Origin: Pseudomonas sp. H3(2019)
Lineage (GTDB): Bacteria; Pseudomonadota; Gammaproteobacteria; Pseudomonadales; Pseudomonadaceae
Assembly: GCF_007713465.1 (NCBI RefSeq)
Contig: NZ_VMSG01000009.1
Span: forward strand, 124,001-188,000
DNA length: 64,000 bases
Direction of reading: 5' to 3'
The notes beneath the pieces are model-generated. The model saw nothing but the letters and a program-made list of their open reading frames with translations. It was not told where the DNA came from and did no database searches. Made by a program: the position numbers and the translations under genes. This document shows positions 1 through 9,201 of the stretch, in pieces (positions within the stretch are counted from its first letter, which is position 1; each line of letters opens with the position of its first letter).

Positions 1-27
1 TTGCACAGCGTCTTGCGCAGTAGTCAT
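1..27 (-). CDS. lipA: Lipoyl synthase LipA, first nine codons only (cut by window start)
   Basis: Nine codons (MTTAQDAVQ) read from an ATG at 25-27 towards the window edge. The start lies one base past the lipB stop (29-31), which fits the lipB-lipA order of Pseudomonas. LipA is the radical-SAM enzyme that inserts sulfur into octanoyl groups placed by LipB. The call rests on position and on an N-terminus like that of Pseudomonas LipA. None of the cysteine motifs is inside the window. Confidence 0.6.
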
Positions 28-28
28 A

Positions 29-676
29 TCAGTCGATTCCGCCCGTTAGGGTCGTCTGCTCAGCATAGTCGAGGTGTTTGACGAGCTGCGCACGCAGCCG
101 GGCACTTACCTCGGCAAATTCAATCGGTCCGGTGTGATCGCGCAGCTGGGTCATGGCCAGCCCGGCGTATCCACAGGGGTTAATCCGGCGAAACGGCTCC
201 AGGTCCATATCCACGTTCAAGGCCAGGCCATGAAAGGAGCAACCGTGGCGGATCCGCAGACCCAGAGAAGCAATTTTTGCACCGTTGACGTAGACGCCCG
301 GCGCATCGGCCTTGGCCACAGCGGTGACGCCGTAGCTGGCCAGCAGCTCGATCAGGCACTGCTCCATCCGGCTGACCAGGTCGCGCACACCGAAACCCAG
401 CTTGCGCACATCCAGCAGCAGATAAGCCACCAACTGACCCGGGCCGTGGTATGTCACTTGACCGCCACGGTCGACCTGCACCACCGGAATATCGCCGGGA
501 AGCAGCAGATGCTCAGCCTTGCCGGCCTGCCCCTGGGTAAAAACCGGTGGGTGCTCGACCAGCCAGATCTCGTCGGCGCGGTCGCTGCCGCGCTCGTTGG
601 TAAACCGTTGCATGGCATGCCAGACCGGCTCGTAAGCCAGCTGGCCGAGCTCGCGAAAGCCCAGCGGTTCGGACAT
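29..676 (-). CDS. lipB: Octanoyltransferase LipB
   Basis: Transfers octanoyl groups from octanoyl-ACP to lipoyl domains of 2-oxoacid dehydrogenases and the glycine cleavage H protein, the first step of lipoate synthesis in the cytoplasm. From the ATG at 676 the protein has 215 residues, the usual size. The glycine-rich signature [15 protein letters not shown] is near residues 71-85. The catalytic pair is present as Lys134 (GAKIASLG) and Cys168 (INPCG). A GTG sits one codon upstream (677-679), but the ATG that overlaps the stop of the DUF493 gene (676-678) looks the better start. lipA follows one base downstream, so the three genes form an operon. Confidence 0.95.
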   Translation of the reverse strand: MSEPLGFRELGQLAYEPVWHAMQRFTNERGSDRADEIWLVEHPPVFTQGQAGKAEHLLLPGDIPVVQVDRGGQVTYHGPGQLVAYLLLDVRKLGFGVRDLVSRMEQCLIELLASYGVTAVAKADAPGVYVNGAKIASLGLRIRHGCSFHGLALNVDMDLEPFRRINPCGYAGLAMTQLRDHTGPIEFAEVSARLRAQLVKHLDYAEQTTLTGGID

Positions 677-951
677 CACAGCACCATGTGCACGAAGCCT
701 GTGGCCCGCAGTTCACTGTTGATGTTGTACAGCTGGTCCTGGTCGGTCGCGACGATGTGTAACTGAATCGTCGTGTACTTGCCATTGGTGCTTTGGCGTT
801 CGTCCACACGGTCATGATTGATCGTCGCGTGCTTCTTGACGATTTCGATGATCTTGTCTTTGTTGCCCACACCGGTATCGCTGATCACCTTAACCGGGTA
901 GTCAACGTTGGGGAATTCGATCTTGGGTGCCTTTACTTCGGTATCGGTCAT
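676..951 (-). CDS. DUF493 (YbeD-like) protein
   Basis: A 91-residue cytoplasmic protein of the DUF493/YbeD family, a small alpha-beta fold resembling ACT domains. It contains the family pattern FPxxYPVKVI near the N-terminus and ends in a short beta-rich tail. Its stop overlaps the lipB start. In Proteobacteria this gene usually sits between dacA and lipB, as here. The biochemical role is not established, and a regulatory link to lipoate metabolism is only suggested by linkage. Confidence 0.9.
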   Translation of the reverse strand: MTDTEVKAPKIEFPNVDYPVKVISDTGVGNKDKIIEIVKKHATINHDRVDERQSTNGKYTTIQLHIVATDQDQLYNINSELRATGFVHMVL

Positions 952-1034
952 GGCGTAACGGCCTCGTAAGCGTAAGCCGTGGCGACGGCATGGCCCCGCG
1001 CCGGATCAGCGCGTGGCCATGCAGGTGCACACTA

Positions 1035-2192
1035 TCAGTTGAACAAGCCGTAGAAGAATAGACGGATGCTATCCCACATGCGGCGGAAGATACCACCTTG
1101 GTCGACCGCGTCCAGCGCGATCAGATCAGCGCTGTGCACGACCTTGTCGTCCAGTTTCACTTCGACTTTACCAATCACGTCGCCCTTGGCGATCGGCGCG
1201 ACCAGTTGCGGGTTCATGGTCATGCTGGCAGCGAGCTTTTTCAGCTGGCCTTTTGGCAGGGTCATGGTCAGGTCTTCAGCCAGGCCGGCTTTGACCTGGT
1301 TGGTGGTGCCCTTCCAGACTGGAGCCTGAGCCAGCTCGGCGCCTTTCTGATAGAAGGTCTGGGTTTCGAAGAAGCGGAAACCATAGGTCAGCAGCTTCTG
1401 GGTTTCAGCAGCACGAGCGCTTTCGCTGTTGGTGCCGAATACCACGGCGATCAGGCGCATGCCATCACGTACCGCCGAGGACACCATGCAGTAGCCGGCT
1501 TCTTCGGTGTGACCGGTTTTCAGACCGTCAACGGTCTTGTCACGCCACAGCAGCAGGTTGCGGTTGGGTTGCTTGATGCCGTTCCAGAAGAACTCTTTCT
1601 GCGAGTAGATCGCATAGTGAGCCGGGTCTTCGTGGATGATTGCACGCGCCAGAATGGCCATGTCGTGAGCCGTGGAATAGTGCTCAGGGTTTGGCAGACC
1701 GGTCGGGTTCATGAAGTGACTGTTGTTCATGCCCAGGTCGGCAACAGTCTTGTTCATCAGGTCGGCGAATGCGTCTTCGCTGCCGGCGATGTGCTCGGAG
1801 AGCGCGACGCTGGCGTCGTTGCCCGACTGGATGATGATGCCGTGCAGCAGGTCGCTGACCGTGACCTGCGAGCCAACCTTGATGAACATCCGCGAACCGC
1901 CGGTGCGCCAGGCGTTTTCGCTGACGGTGACCGGATCGTTTTCGCCGATCTGGCCGCGACGGATTTCCAGGGTCGCAATGTAGGCCGTCATCAGCTTGGT
2001 CAGGCTGGCAGGTGGCAGACGCTGGTCACCGTTGTTTTCGACCAGCACGTTGCCGCTGCTGGCGTCCATGAGCACGTAGGCTTTAGCGGCCAGTTGCGGT
2101 GGCGATGGCATCATCTCGACCGCAAAAGCGGCGGGCGAGAGGAGCAGCGGGACTAGCAGGCACAGGCGTTTGGCAAAGGTGGTGATGTTCAT
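1035..2192 (-). CDS. dacA: D-alanyl-D-alanine carboxypeptidase (PBP5/6 class)
   Basis: Removes the terminal D-Ala of peptidoglycan pentapeptides in the periplasm. The 385-residue protein begins with a signal peptide (cleavage near AAFA-VEMM, about residue 24). It has the three penicillin-binding motifs in order: SLTK with Ser63/Lys66, SGN in IIQSGNDAS, and KTG in DGLKTGHTE. The C-terminus is an amphipathic helix (MWDSIRLFFYGLFN) that holds PBP5 to the inner membrane. P. aeruginosa has the homologous gene (dacC, PA3999) at the same place between rlpA and the DUF493 gene. The length is typical of the family. Confidence 0.96.
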   Translation of the reverse strand: MNITTFAKRLCLLVPLLLSPAAFAVEMMPSPPQLAAKAYVLMDASSGNVLVENNGDQRLPPASLTKLMTAYIATLEIRRGQIGENDPVTVSENAWRTGGSRMFIKVGSQVTVSDLLHGIIIQSGNDASVALSEHIAGSEDAFADLMNKTVADLGMNNSHFMNPTGLPNPEHYSTAHDMAILARAIIHEDPAHYAIYSQKEFFWNGIKQPNRNLLLWRDKTVDGLKTGHTEEAGYCMVSSAVRDGMRLIAVVFGTNSESARAAETQKLLTYGFRFFETQTFYQKGAELAQAPVWKGTTNQVKAGLAEDLTMTLPKGQLKKLAASMTMNPQLVAPIAKGDVIGKVEVKLDDKVVHSADLIALDAVDQGGIFRRMWDSIRLFFYGLFN

Positions 2193-2222
2193 CCGTCTCT
2201 CGAAATCGCTAATGGAAACTGC

Positions 2223-2269
2223 CCTTCGGGCAAAACTAATCAGACAACCCAGGTTCCGTATCGGAACCT
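2223..2269 (-). terminator. Two small hairpins between rlpA and dacA
   Basis: AGGTTCCG (2251-2258) and CGGAACCT (2262-2269) form an 8-bp stem with a 3-base loop. On the minus strand it is followed by a second small hairpin (TGCCC GAA GGGCA, near 2222-2234). No long U tract follows, so this may weaken read-through from rlpA into dacA rather than stop it, or it may be part of the dacA leader. Confidence 0.4.
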
Positions 2270-2386
2270 CAGTATTGTCGCGTGTTCAGTTGCTTACTCT
2301 CTAACCCTTGCCGGGCTTTTATTGTTCGTCGAGCCAACAACTCAGGTTCACCCCAAACCGCAAGCGAACCTTGAATCAGAAATTGC

Positions 2387-3397
2387 TTATTCAGCCGTCA
2401 CCAGGCTCGGCGAACCGAGATTGGCCAGGCGCACGCTGTTTTGCACTTGCGCGATTTCACCCTGCGAGCCGATTGGCCCCAGGCGAACCCGATGCAGTGT
2501 CTGTTGGTTGCGCACGATCGAGCTGATGAACACCGGAGCGCTCACCATCCCGCTCAACTTCGATCTCAGGAGTTCTGCAGCGTCCGGGTTGGCGAACGCG
2601 CCCACCTGCAGATACTGGCCAGAGGCTGTTACAGAAGCGTTTTTTTTTGCATCGATCTGCACCGGCACAACGGCCGCGGCATGTTGCTGCGGCGGTGGCG
2701 TCCATTGCTCGACGGTGCCGGCCGACGCGGTAATCACCGGTGCGCTATTTTGCGCGACTTGCGGCTCGTTGAGCATCAACGGTGCGGGTCGGCCTTTTGC
2801 CGCCCACCACTCTTGCGGGTCAATGCCTTCAACCTTGACCCGCGCGGTACCAATCTCGGCATACCCGAGTTTCTTGGCCGCGGCGTAGGACAAGTCGATG
2901 ATGCGGTCCGAATAGAACGGCCCACGGTCGTTGACCCGCAGAATCACGCTCTTGTTGTTGTCCAGGTTGGTCACCCGAACGTAGCTGGGCAACGGCAGGG
3001 TCTTGTGCGCGGCACTCATGCCGTACAGGTCATACACTTCGCCGTTGGCGGTGTTCTGCCCGTGAAACTTGGTGCCGTACCAGGACGCCGTGCCCGAAGC
3101 GACATAACGCTTGGATTCGGCCAGCGGAAAGTAGGTCTTGCCCAGCACGGTATACGGGTTGGCCTTGTACGGACCGGTGTGCAGGGTCGGCGTAGCGTCG
3201 GGAATCCGCGAAATATCCACATCCCACCACGGCGCACCGTCTTTGTGGGCACGGTTGATATCCAGGCCTGGTGTCGCACGTACGGCGGTCGTGTATTTCT
3301 GTTGCGGTGCACGACTGGTCGAACAGCTGACCACGAGCAACGACAACGCGGCGAAAGCCACCAGCCTCAGGGGTTTGCGGATTGGCGATGCCAGCAT
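2387..3397 (-). CDS. rlpA: Endolytic peptidoglycan transglycosylase RlpA
   Basis: An outer-membrane lipoprotein that cleaves glycan strands lacking stem peptides at the septum, helping daughter cells separate. Of 336 residues, the first 25 form a lipoprotein signal with lipobox VVSC (Cys25). The double-psi beta-barrel domain starts at SGTASWYGTKFHG (about 102) and includes the catalytic-region sequences NGEVYD and VRVNDRGPF. A linker follows, and a SPOR domain occupies the last 75 residues (QVGAFANPDAA... VRLGPIG), which targets the protein to denuded glycan. Its start shares one base with the mltB stop at 3397, so the genes are co-transcribed. Confidence 0.95.
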   Translation of the reverse strand: MLASPIRKPLRLVAFAALSLLVVSCSTSRAPQQKYTTAVRATPGLDINRAHKDGAPWWDVDISRIPDATPTLHTGPYKANPYTVLGKTYFPLAESKRYVASGTASWYGTKFHGQNTANGEVYDLYGMSAAHKTLPLPSYVRVTNLDNNKSVILRVNDRGPFYSDRIIDLSYAAAKKLGYAEIGTARVKVEGIDPQEWWAAKGRPAPLMLNEPQVAQNSAPVITASAGTVEQWTPPPQQHAAAVVPVQIDAKKNASVTASGQYLQVGAFANPDAAELLRSKLSGMVSAPVFISSIVRNQQTLHRVRLGPIGSQGEIAQVQNSVRLANLGSPSLVTAE

Positions 3398-4407
3398 TAC
3401 TTGACGCCCCGTGCTTGGACCAGCATTTCAGACAACTGATGTACAGCCATGGCGTACATCACGCTGCGGTTATAACGCGTAATCGCGTAAAAATTCTTCA
3501 GGCCCATCCAGTATTCAGGGCCATTGTCACCTTCCAGCCTGAAAGCCGTGACCGGCATATCATCGCGCAGCGCATCATGACTCGACCAGCCCAACGCCCG
3601 CAACTCCCCGACGGTTTTCGTCGGTTCGATGCCGGTGGTCAAGCCGTCGTCGACCTGATCGCCGCGCACATCGGCCCGGCTGACCACCGGTTCGCCCGCT
3701 TCCCAGCCGTGACGCTTGAAATAGCTGGCAACGCTGCCGATGGCGTCGTCCGGGTTGGTCCAGATATTAATGTGGCCATCACCGTCGAAATCCACCGCAT
3801 AGGCGCGAAAGCTGCTCGGCATGAACTGCGGCAAGCCCATGGCGCCGGCGTACGAGCCTTTAAGCGTCAGCGGGTCGACCTGCTCTTCGCGGGCCAGCAG
3901 CAAAAACTCGCGCAATTCCTTACGAAAGAATTCTGCACGTGGAGGGTAGTCGAAACTGAGGGTCGACAACGCGTCGATCACCCGATAATTGCCGGTATTT
4001 CGACCGAAAAACGTCTCAACACCTATGATCGAAACAATAACTTGCGCCGGCACGCCGTATTCCCGCTCGGCGCGGGCCAGCGCCGCTTCGTGCTGACGCC
4101 AGAAATCCACGCCCCGGGCGATCCGCGCATCGGTCAGGAACATCGGGCGATATTCCTTCCATTGCTTGACCCGCTCGGCCGGTCGGGAGATCGCGTCGAG
4201 AATCGATTGTTTGCGCTCGGCCTCGCGGAACACGCCCATCAGTTGTTCACCGGCAAAACCATAGTCGCGGGTCATTTCACCGACGAATTCGGCCACTTGG
4301 GGCGAGCCTTCATAATCGCCGGCCAGCGCTTCCTGCGCTGCACCAAGGATGCTTACCAGGCCGACCCACGGAGCGTATCGGGTCGCCCAGCCACGCATTA
4401 CTTGCAT
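3397..4407 (-). CDS. mltB: Membrane-bound lytic murein transglycosylase B
   Basis: Cleaves the MurNAc-GlcNAc bond to give 1,6-anhydro-muropeptides during wall turnover. I chose the ATG at 4407 (MQVMRGWATRY), which gives 336 residues and an N-terminal export signal ending near QEALAGD. An upstream in-frame start at 4443 would run into rodA. Family motifs are VETFFGRNTGNYRVIDAL with the catalytic Glu, GSYAGAMGLPQFMPSSF, and DFDGDGHINIW. P. aeruginosa has sltB1 at this position. The gene lies between rodA and rlpA and belongs to the cell-wall elongation cluster. Confidence 0.93.
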   Translation of the reverse strand: MQVMRGWATRYAPWVGLVSILGAAQEALAGDYEGSPQVAEFVGEMTRDYGFAGEQLMGVFREAERKQSILDAISRPAERVKQWKEYRPMFLTDARIARGVDFWRQHEAALARAEREYGVPAQVIVSIIGVETFFGRNTGNYRVIDALSTLSFDYPPRAEFFRKELREFLLLAREEQVDPLTLKGSYAGAMGLPQFMPSSFRAYAVDFDGDGHINIWTNPDDAIGSVASYFKRHGWEAGEPVVSRADVRGDQVDDGLTTGIEPTKTVGELRALGWSSHDALRDDMPVTAFRLEGDNGPEYWMGLKNFYAITRYNRSVMYAMAVHQLSEMLVQARGVK

Positions 4408-4424
4408 TGAAATCTTCACCTTAT

Positions 4425-5570
4425 TCAAACCTGTGCGATCCACTTACGATGGGTATGGATCGACATCAAAACCCCAAACGCTGACAGCAGTGTCACCAGC
4501 GAAGTTCCGCCGTAGCTAATGAACGGCAACGGCACCCCCACCACCGGCAACAGGCCACTGACCATACCGATGTTGACGAAAACATAAACAAAAAACGTCA
4601 TGGTCAGGCTGCCGGCGAGCAATTTGCCGAACAGGGTCTGCGCCTGGGCGGTAATCACCAGCCCACGGCCAATCAACAGCAGGTAAATCAGCAGCAAGGC
4701 GCAAATGCCCACCAGACCGAACTCTTCGCCCATCACCGCAATGATGAAGTCGGTGTGGCTTTCCGGCAGGAAGTCCAGGTGCGACTGGGTGCCCAGCAGC
4801 CAGCCTTTGCCAAACACGCCGCCGGAACCGATGGCGGCCTTGGACTGAATGATGTTCCAGCCGGTGCCGAGCGGATCGCTCTCCGGGTCGAGGAAGGTCA
4901 GGATCCGCTGCTTCTGGTAGTCGTGCATGATGAAGAACCACATGCCGACCGCCACCGGCACGGCTGCCGCGACCACGCTGAGGATCCAGCGCCAGCGCAG
5001 GCCACCCATGAACAGCACGAAGGCACCGCCGGCCAGAATCAGCAGCGACGTGCCGAGGTCCGGCTGACGGACGATCAATATGAACGGCAACCCGATCAGG
5101 AACAGACTGACGGCAACGTGCTTGAGTTGCGGCGGCAAGGTGCGCTTGGACAGGTACCAGGCAATGGTTGCCGGCATCAGGATCTTCATGAATTCCGAGG
5201 GCTGGAAGCGAATCACCCCGGGAATGTTGATCCAGCGCGTGGCGCCCATGGCGTTGTGGCCCATCACGTCCACCACCACCAGCAAGATCACCCCGAGCAC
5301 ATAGCCCAGCGGCACCCAACGCGCCATGAAGCGCGGTTCGAACTGGGCGATGACGATCATCGACACCAGGCCGATCCCGAACGACGTCGCTTGTTTGGCC
5401 AGCAGGTCCCAGCTCTTGCCACTGGCCGAATACAGCACGAACAGGCTGCCGGCCGCGAGGATCAGCAGCAGGATCAGCAACGGGCCATCGATGTGCATGC
5501 GCTGCAACAGCGTCGCGCGGCGACGCATCACATCCTCACTGGAGAGGATGCGATCAAAATTACTCTTCAC
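4425..5570 (-). CDS. rodA: Peptidoglycan glycosyltransferase RodA (SEDS family)
   Basis: Polymerises glycan strands from lipid II in the elongasome together with PBP2. A GTG at 5570 is preceded by GGAGG at a 9-base spacing. It gives 381 residues starting VKSNFDRILSSEDVM. An ATG at 5528 would give 367 residues and is the alternative. About ten membrane helices are visible, with the SEDS features RWINIPGVIRFQPSEFMK, LPESHTDFI and PLPFISYGGTS. The start overlaps the mrdA stop by 11 bases, so translation of the PBP2-RodA pair is probably coupled. Confidence 0.95.
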   Translation of the reverse strand: MKSNFDRILSSEDVMRRRATLLQRMHIDGPLLILLLILAAGSLFVLYSASGKSWDLLAKQATSFGIGLVSMIVIAQFEPRFMARWVPLGYVLGVILLVVVDVMGHNAMGATRWINIPGVIRFQPSEFMKILMPATIAWYLSKRTLPPQLKHVAVSLFLIGLPFILIVRQPDLGTSLLILAGGAFVLFMGGLRWRWILSVVAAAVPVAVGMWFFIMHDYQKQRILTFLDPESDPLGTGWNIIQSKAAIGSGGVFGKGWLLGTQSHLDFLPESHTDFIIAVMGEEFGLVGICALLLIYLLLIGRGLVITAQAQTLFGKLLAGSLTMTFFVYVFVNIGMVSGLLPVVGVPLPFISYGGTSLVTLLSAFGVLMSIHTHRKWIAQV

Positions 5571-7455
5571 GGGCCGTAGCCTCCGCGCTGATAGGGCTGT
5601 CGTACTCGGGTTTGAGTCGGCCGTCCGGGCCCAGGAGCCAGGCATCCATGACTTGCCGCACCACGGGCGCCGCGACACCGGAGCCGGACTCACCGTTCTC
5701 GACCATCACCGCCACGGTGATTTTCGGGTTGTCGGCCGGCGCAAAGCCGACGAACAGGGCGTGGTCGCGGTGGCGTTCCTGAACCTTGGAGCGGTCGTAC
5801 TTCTCGCCCTGTTTGATCGCGACCACCTGGGCGGTACCCGACTTGCCGGCAATCCGGTATTGCGAACCGATCGCCGCTTTACGTGCAGTGCCGCGGGCAC
5901 CGTGCATCACTTGCTGCATGCCATGGTTGACCTTGGTCCAGTCCGACGTATCACGCAGCACGATGTCCGGCATCGGGTTCGGGTCTACCGGTTTCTCGCC
6001 CTCGATGGTTTTGGCCAGGTGCGGACGGTTCCACTTGCCCTTGTTGGCGACCAGCGCGGTGGCCTGGGCCAGTTGCAACGGGGTGGACTGCATGTAGCCC
6101 TGGCCGATCCCCAGAATCAGCGTTTCCCCCGGGAACCACGCCTGACGTCGGGTCGCGCGTTTCCATTCGCGAGACGGCATCAGCCCCGGCGATTCTTCGA
6201 ACATGTCCAGCGAGACCTTCTGGCCGATACCGAACTTGCCCATGTACGCCGACAACCGATCGATCCCCAGCTTGTGCGCCAGGTCGTAGAAGTAGGTGTC
6301 GTTGGAACGCATGATCGCCGTGTCCAGATCCACATAGCCGTCGCCGGTGCGGTTCCAGTTACGGTATTTGTGATCGTAGTTGGGCAGCATGTAGTAACCC
6401 GGGTCGAAAACCCGGGTCGAGGCCGTCACGACGCCAGAGTCCAGCCCGGCAATTGCCACGGCCGGCTTGATGGTCGAACCCGGCGGGTACAGGCCGCGCA
6501 GCACGCGGTTGAACAGTGGCCGGTCGATCGAGTCACGCAACTCGGCGTAGGCCTTGAAGCTGATGCCGGTCACGAACAGGTTCGGGTCAAAACTCGGCTG
6601 ACTGACCATTGCCAGCACTTCGCCGGTGTTCGGGTCCAGCGCCACCACCGCACCACGGCGCCCACCCAATGCGGCTTCGGCGGCTTCCTGCAGCTTGATG
6701 TCCAGGCTCAGGACGATGTCCTTGCCGGGGATCGGATCGGTACGCTTGAGCACCCGCAATACGCGGCCACGGGCGTTGGTCTCGACTTCTTCGTAACCGA
6801 CCTGACCGTGCAATTCCGGCTCGTAGAAGCGCTCGATGCCGGTTTTGCCAATTTGATGGGTGCCGCTGTAACTCACCGGATCCAGAGACTTGAGCTCTTT
6901 CTCGTTGATCCGCCCCATGTAACCGACCGAATGCGCAAAGTGCGCGCCCTGCGGATAATGACGCACCAGTTGCGCAACCACTTCGACGCCCGGCAGGCGG
7001 AACTGATTCACCGCGATCCGGGCGATCTGCTCTTCTGTCAGCTCGAACAGGATCGGCACCGGCTCGAACGGTCGGCGCCCCTGCTTCATGCGTTTTTCGA
7101 AGACCGCCCGATCTTCAGGCGTCAGTTGCAGGACTTCAACGATCACATCGAGCACTTGCTTCCAGTCACCGGAGCGCTCGCGAGTCATGCTCAGACTGAA
7201 GCTGGGCCGGTTATCGGCCACCACCACGCCATTACGGTCATAGATCAACCCGCGAGTCGGCGGAATCGGCTGAACGTGAACGCGGTTGTTTTCCGACAGT
7301 GTCGAGTGGTACTCGTACTGAATCACTTGCAGGAAATACAGCCGCGCAATCAGCACGCCGATCAGCGTGACCACCGCAATTGCCCCGAACACGACCCGGC
7401 CGCGCACCAGACGGGCGTCTTTCTCGTGGTCCTTGATGCGGATCGGCTGAGACAT
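5560..7455 (-). CDS. mrdA: Penicillin-binding protein 2, elongasome transpeptidase
   Basis: Cross-links peptidoglycan during lateral growth as the partner of RodA. The 631-residue protein has a short cytoplasmic tail, one membrane helix (about 20-45), a pedestal domain with PPTRGLIYDRNG (65-76), and a transpeptidase domain. Ser327 of PPGSTIK is the acyl-enzyme serine. SND in AIMRSNDTYF and KSGTAQ supply the other two motifs. Length is normal for PBP2. It is the target of mecillinam-like beta-lactams. rlmH lies 12 bases upstream, so the operon continues from the ribosome genes into the cell-wall genes. Confidence 0.96.
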   Translation of the reverse strand: MSQPIRIKDHEKDARLVRGRVVFGAIAVVTLIGVLIARLYFLQVIQYEYHSTLSENNRVHVQPIPPTRGLIYDRNGVVVADNRPSFSLSMTRERSGDWKQVLDVIVEVLQLTPEDRAVFEKRMKQGRRPFEPVPILFELTEEQIARIAVNQFRLPGVEVVAQLVRHYPQGAHFAHSVGYMGRINEKELKSLDPVSYSGTHQIGKTGIERFYEPELHGQVGYEEVETNARGRVLRVLKRTDPIPGKDIVLSLDIKLQEAAEAALGGRRGAVVALDPNTGEVLAMVSQPSFDPNLFVTGISFKAYAELRDSIDRPLFNRVLRGLYPPGSTIKPAVAIAGLDSGVVTASTRVFDPGYYMLPNYDHKYRNWNRTGDGYVDLDTAIMRSNDTYFYDLAHKLGIDRLSAYMGKFGIGQKVSLDMFEESPGLMPSREWKRATRRQAWFPGETLILGIGQGYMQSTPLQLAQATALVANKGKWNRPHLAKTIEGEKPVDPNPMPDIVLRDTSDWTKVNHGMQQVMHGARGTARKAAIGSQYRIAGKSGTAQVVAIKQGEKYDRSKVQERHRDHALFVGFAPADNPKITVAVMVENGESGSGVAAPVVRQVMDAWLLGPDGRLKPEYDSPISAEATAREE

Positions 7456-7467
7456 GGGGGCGCTGAA

Positions 7468-7935
7468 CTACTTGTGGTAAGGGTGCCCGGACAGCACTGT
7501 CCAGGCGCGATACAACTGTTCACCAATCAGAATCCGCACCAGCGGGTGCGGCAAGGTCAGTGGCGACAGCGACCAGCGCTGATCAGCCCGCGCACAGACT
7601 TCCGGCGCCAGCCCTTCGGGGCCGCCGACCATGAAATTCACCGTGCGCGAATCCAGCCGCCAGCGGTCCAGCTCGACCGCCAGTTGCTCGGTGCTCCAGG
7701 GTTTTCCGTGAACTTCGAGGGTGACGATGCGCTCGTTCGGCCCGACCTTGGCCAGCATGGCTTCGCCTTCCTGGCGAATGAAGCGCGCCACGTCAGCGTT
7801 CTTGCCACGGGTGTTGAGCGGTATTTCCACCAGTTCCAGCGCCAGCTCGGAAGGAAGACGCTTGGCATATTCATGCCAGCCTTCTTCCACCCACTTGGGC
7901 ATGCGTGAACCGACGGCGATCAGACGCAGTCGCAC
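7468..7935 (-). CDS. rlmH: 23S rRNA (pseudouridine-1915-N3) methyltransferase RlmH
   Basis: A SPOUT-class methyltransferase that modifies pseudouridine 1915 in helix 69 of 23S rRNA on assembled 70S ribosomes. The 155-residue length and the start [16 protein letters not shown] match the family. The SAM-binding knot carries [13 protein letters not shown] and the C-terminal [16 protein letters not shown] segment typical of RlmH. It sits directly after rsfS, as in most gammaproteobacteria, so two late ribosome-acting factors are made together. Confidence 0.96.
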   Translation of the reverse strand: MRLRLIAVGSRMPKWVEEGWHEYAKRLPSELALELVEIPLNTRGKNADVARFIRQEGEAMLAKVGPNERIVTLEVHGKPWSTEQLAVELDRWRLDSRTVNFMVGGPEGLAPEVCARADQRWSLSPLTLPHPLVRILIGEQLYRAWTVLSGHPYHK

Positions 7936-7944
7936 AGCGAACCC

Positions 7945-8439
7945 TTATTGCTGGTCTTTGTTGAGCTTGGTGAAGTGCTCATGAGGGTTTTCCGGGCTGT
8001 GATGCGCGGCGCTGGCCGAACGGCTTTGCTCGGCACCGGCCCACAGGCGCTCCAGGTCATAGAACTGGCGAGCCGAGGCGGTCATCATGTGCACGATGAC
8101 GTCGTCCATATCCAGCAGCACCCAGTCGCTGTCGCCCTTGCCTTCTTCACCCAGCGGCTTGACGCCCTGGGCCTTGACCGCCTCGCGGACCTTATCCAGC
8201 ATCGCGCCGATCTGACGGTTGGAAGTACCGGTTGCGATGATCATGAAGTCAGTGATGCTCTGCTTATCACGAACGTCGATCACCTGAATGTCCTGGGCCT
8301 TGACGTCTTCCAGGGCCGCTACGGCAACCTTGACCAGCTCTTCGCCGGCAAGTACGACGCCGGTATGAGCTTCTACTGGCAGCGGGGCGCTCTTGAACGT
8401 GCCCTTGCGCTTTACTTTGCTTACGTCTTTGTCAGTCAT
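7945..8439 (-). CDS. rsfS: Ribosomal silencing factor RsfS
   Basis: Binds ribosomal protein uL14 and blocks joining of 30S and 50S subunits when nutrients are low. I take the ATG at 8439 (MTDKDVSKVKRKG), giving 164 residues. An upstream in-frame ATG at 8481 adds an unconserved 14 residues. The core has the family sequences VIDVRDKQSITDFMIIATGTSNRQI and DWVLLDMDDVIVHMM, followed by YDLERLW. The C-terminal 25 residues are a low-complexity tail. It lies between nadD and rlmH, the standard order. Confidence 0.94.
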   Translation of the reverse strand: MTDKDVSKVKRKGTFKSAPLPVEAHTGVVLAGEELVKVAVAALEDVKAQDIQVIDVRDKQSITDFMIIATGTSNRQIGAMLDKVREAVKAQGVKPLGEEGKGDSDWVLLDMDDVIVHMMTASARQFYDLERLWAGAEQSRSASAAHHSPENPHEHFTKLNKDQQ

Positions 8440-8510
8440 ATAAAACTCGTTTTGCTCGTATGTTCGGGCGCTTCGATACACGCGTTCACGTGCCTTGAAG
8501 CGCGCCTTTT

Positions 8511-9200
8511 TCAGTTCGACGCACGGTAAAGTCCGTGCGCATCGATATAGGCCAGGACCGCGTCGGGCACCAGGAAACGTACCGACTTACCGCTGGCCAG
8601 CAGTTGACGGATCTGGGTGGCGGATACCGCGAGCGGCGTCTGCCAGACGAATGCAATCTGTCCGCTCGACCCTTTGAGGGCCAGCGGGTCGCTCACCGAG
8701 CGCGCTGCCAGCAGGTTGCGCAAGGCATCCGGCGGTTCGCTGTCGGCATCCGGGCGTTGCAGCACCAGGATGTGGCAATGCTGGAGCAACTCTTCCCAGC
8801 GGTGCCAAGTGGGCAGGCCGCAAAATGCGTCCCAGCCCAAAAGTAGAAACAACTGGTCATCAGCGGCGAGTTCCGCGCGCATCAGTTCCAGGGTGTCGAT
8901 GGTGTAGGACGGCTTGTCGCGCTTGAGCTCGCGGTCATCCACCACCAACGGCGTCATACCGGCCACCGCGCGCTCGACCATCGCCAGACGGTCCTGCGCC
9001 GAAACCTGCGGCGTATCCCGATGCGGCGGCCTGGCGCTGGGCGTCAGGCGCAACTCATCAAGGGCCAGCGCTTCAGCGACTTCCAGCGCGCTGCGCAAAT
9101 GGCCGATGTGCACCGGATCGAAGGTCCCGCCCAGGACGCCAATGCGTCGGGGGCCGGTTTCGCCGGCGGTCACAGCGGCGCTCTGGCCGAGATCGCCCAA
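8511..9200 (-). CDS. nadD: Nicotinate-nucleotide adenylyltransferase NadD
   Basis: Converts nicotinate mononucleotide and ATP to deamido-NAD in NAD synthesis. The nucleotidyltransferase signature [13 protein letters not shown] is near the N-terminus, and the second motif is SATQIRQLL near the C-terminus. The start is uncertain. TTG at 9200 has GGAG ten bases upstream, lies just after the proA stop (9202) and gives 229 residues. GTG at 9173 gives 220 residues but has no clear ribosome site. ATG at 9233 would overlap proA. I chose the TTG. The gene follows proA in the same transcript. Confidence 0.9.
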   Translation of the reverse strand: MGDLGQSAAVTAGETGPRRIGVLGGTFDPVHIGHLRSALEVAEALALDELRLTPSARPPHRDTPQVSAQDRLAMVERAVAGMTPLVVDDRELKRDKPSYTIDTLELMRAELAADDQLFLLLGWDAFCGLPTWHRWEELLQHCHILVLQRPDADSEPPDALRNLLAARSVSDPLALKGSSGQIAFVWQTPLAVSATQIRQLLASGKSVRFLVPDAVLAYIDAHGLYRASN

Positions 9201-9201
9201 G

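Noticed and set aside
5326..7908. 860-residue open frame on the plus strand
   Set aside because: It is antisense to mrdA and rlmH, has low-complexity His/Arg/Gln-rich content and no domain. It is a by-product of high GC at third codon positions.
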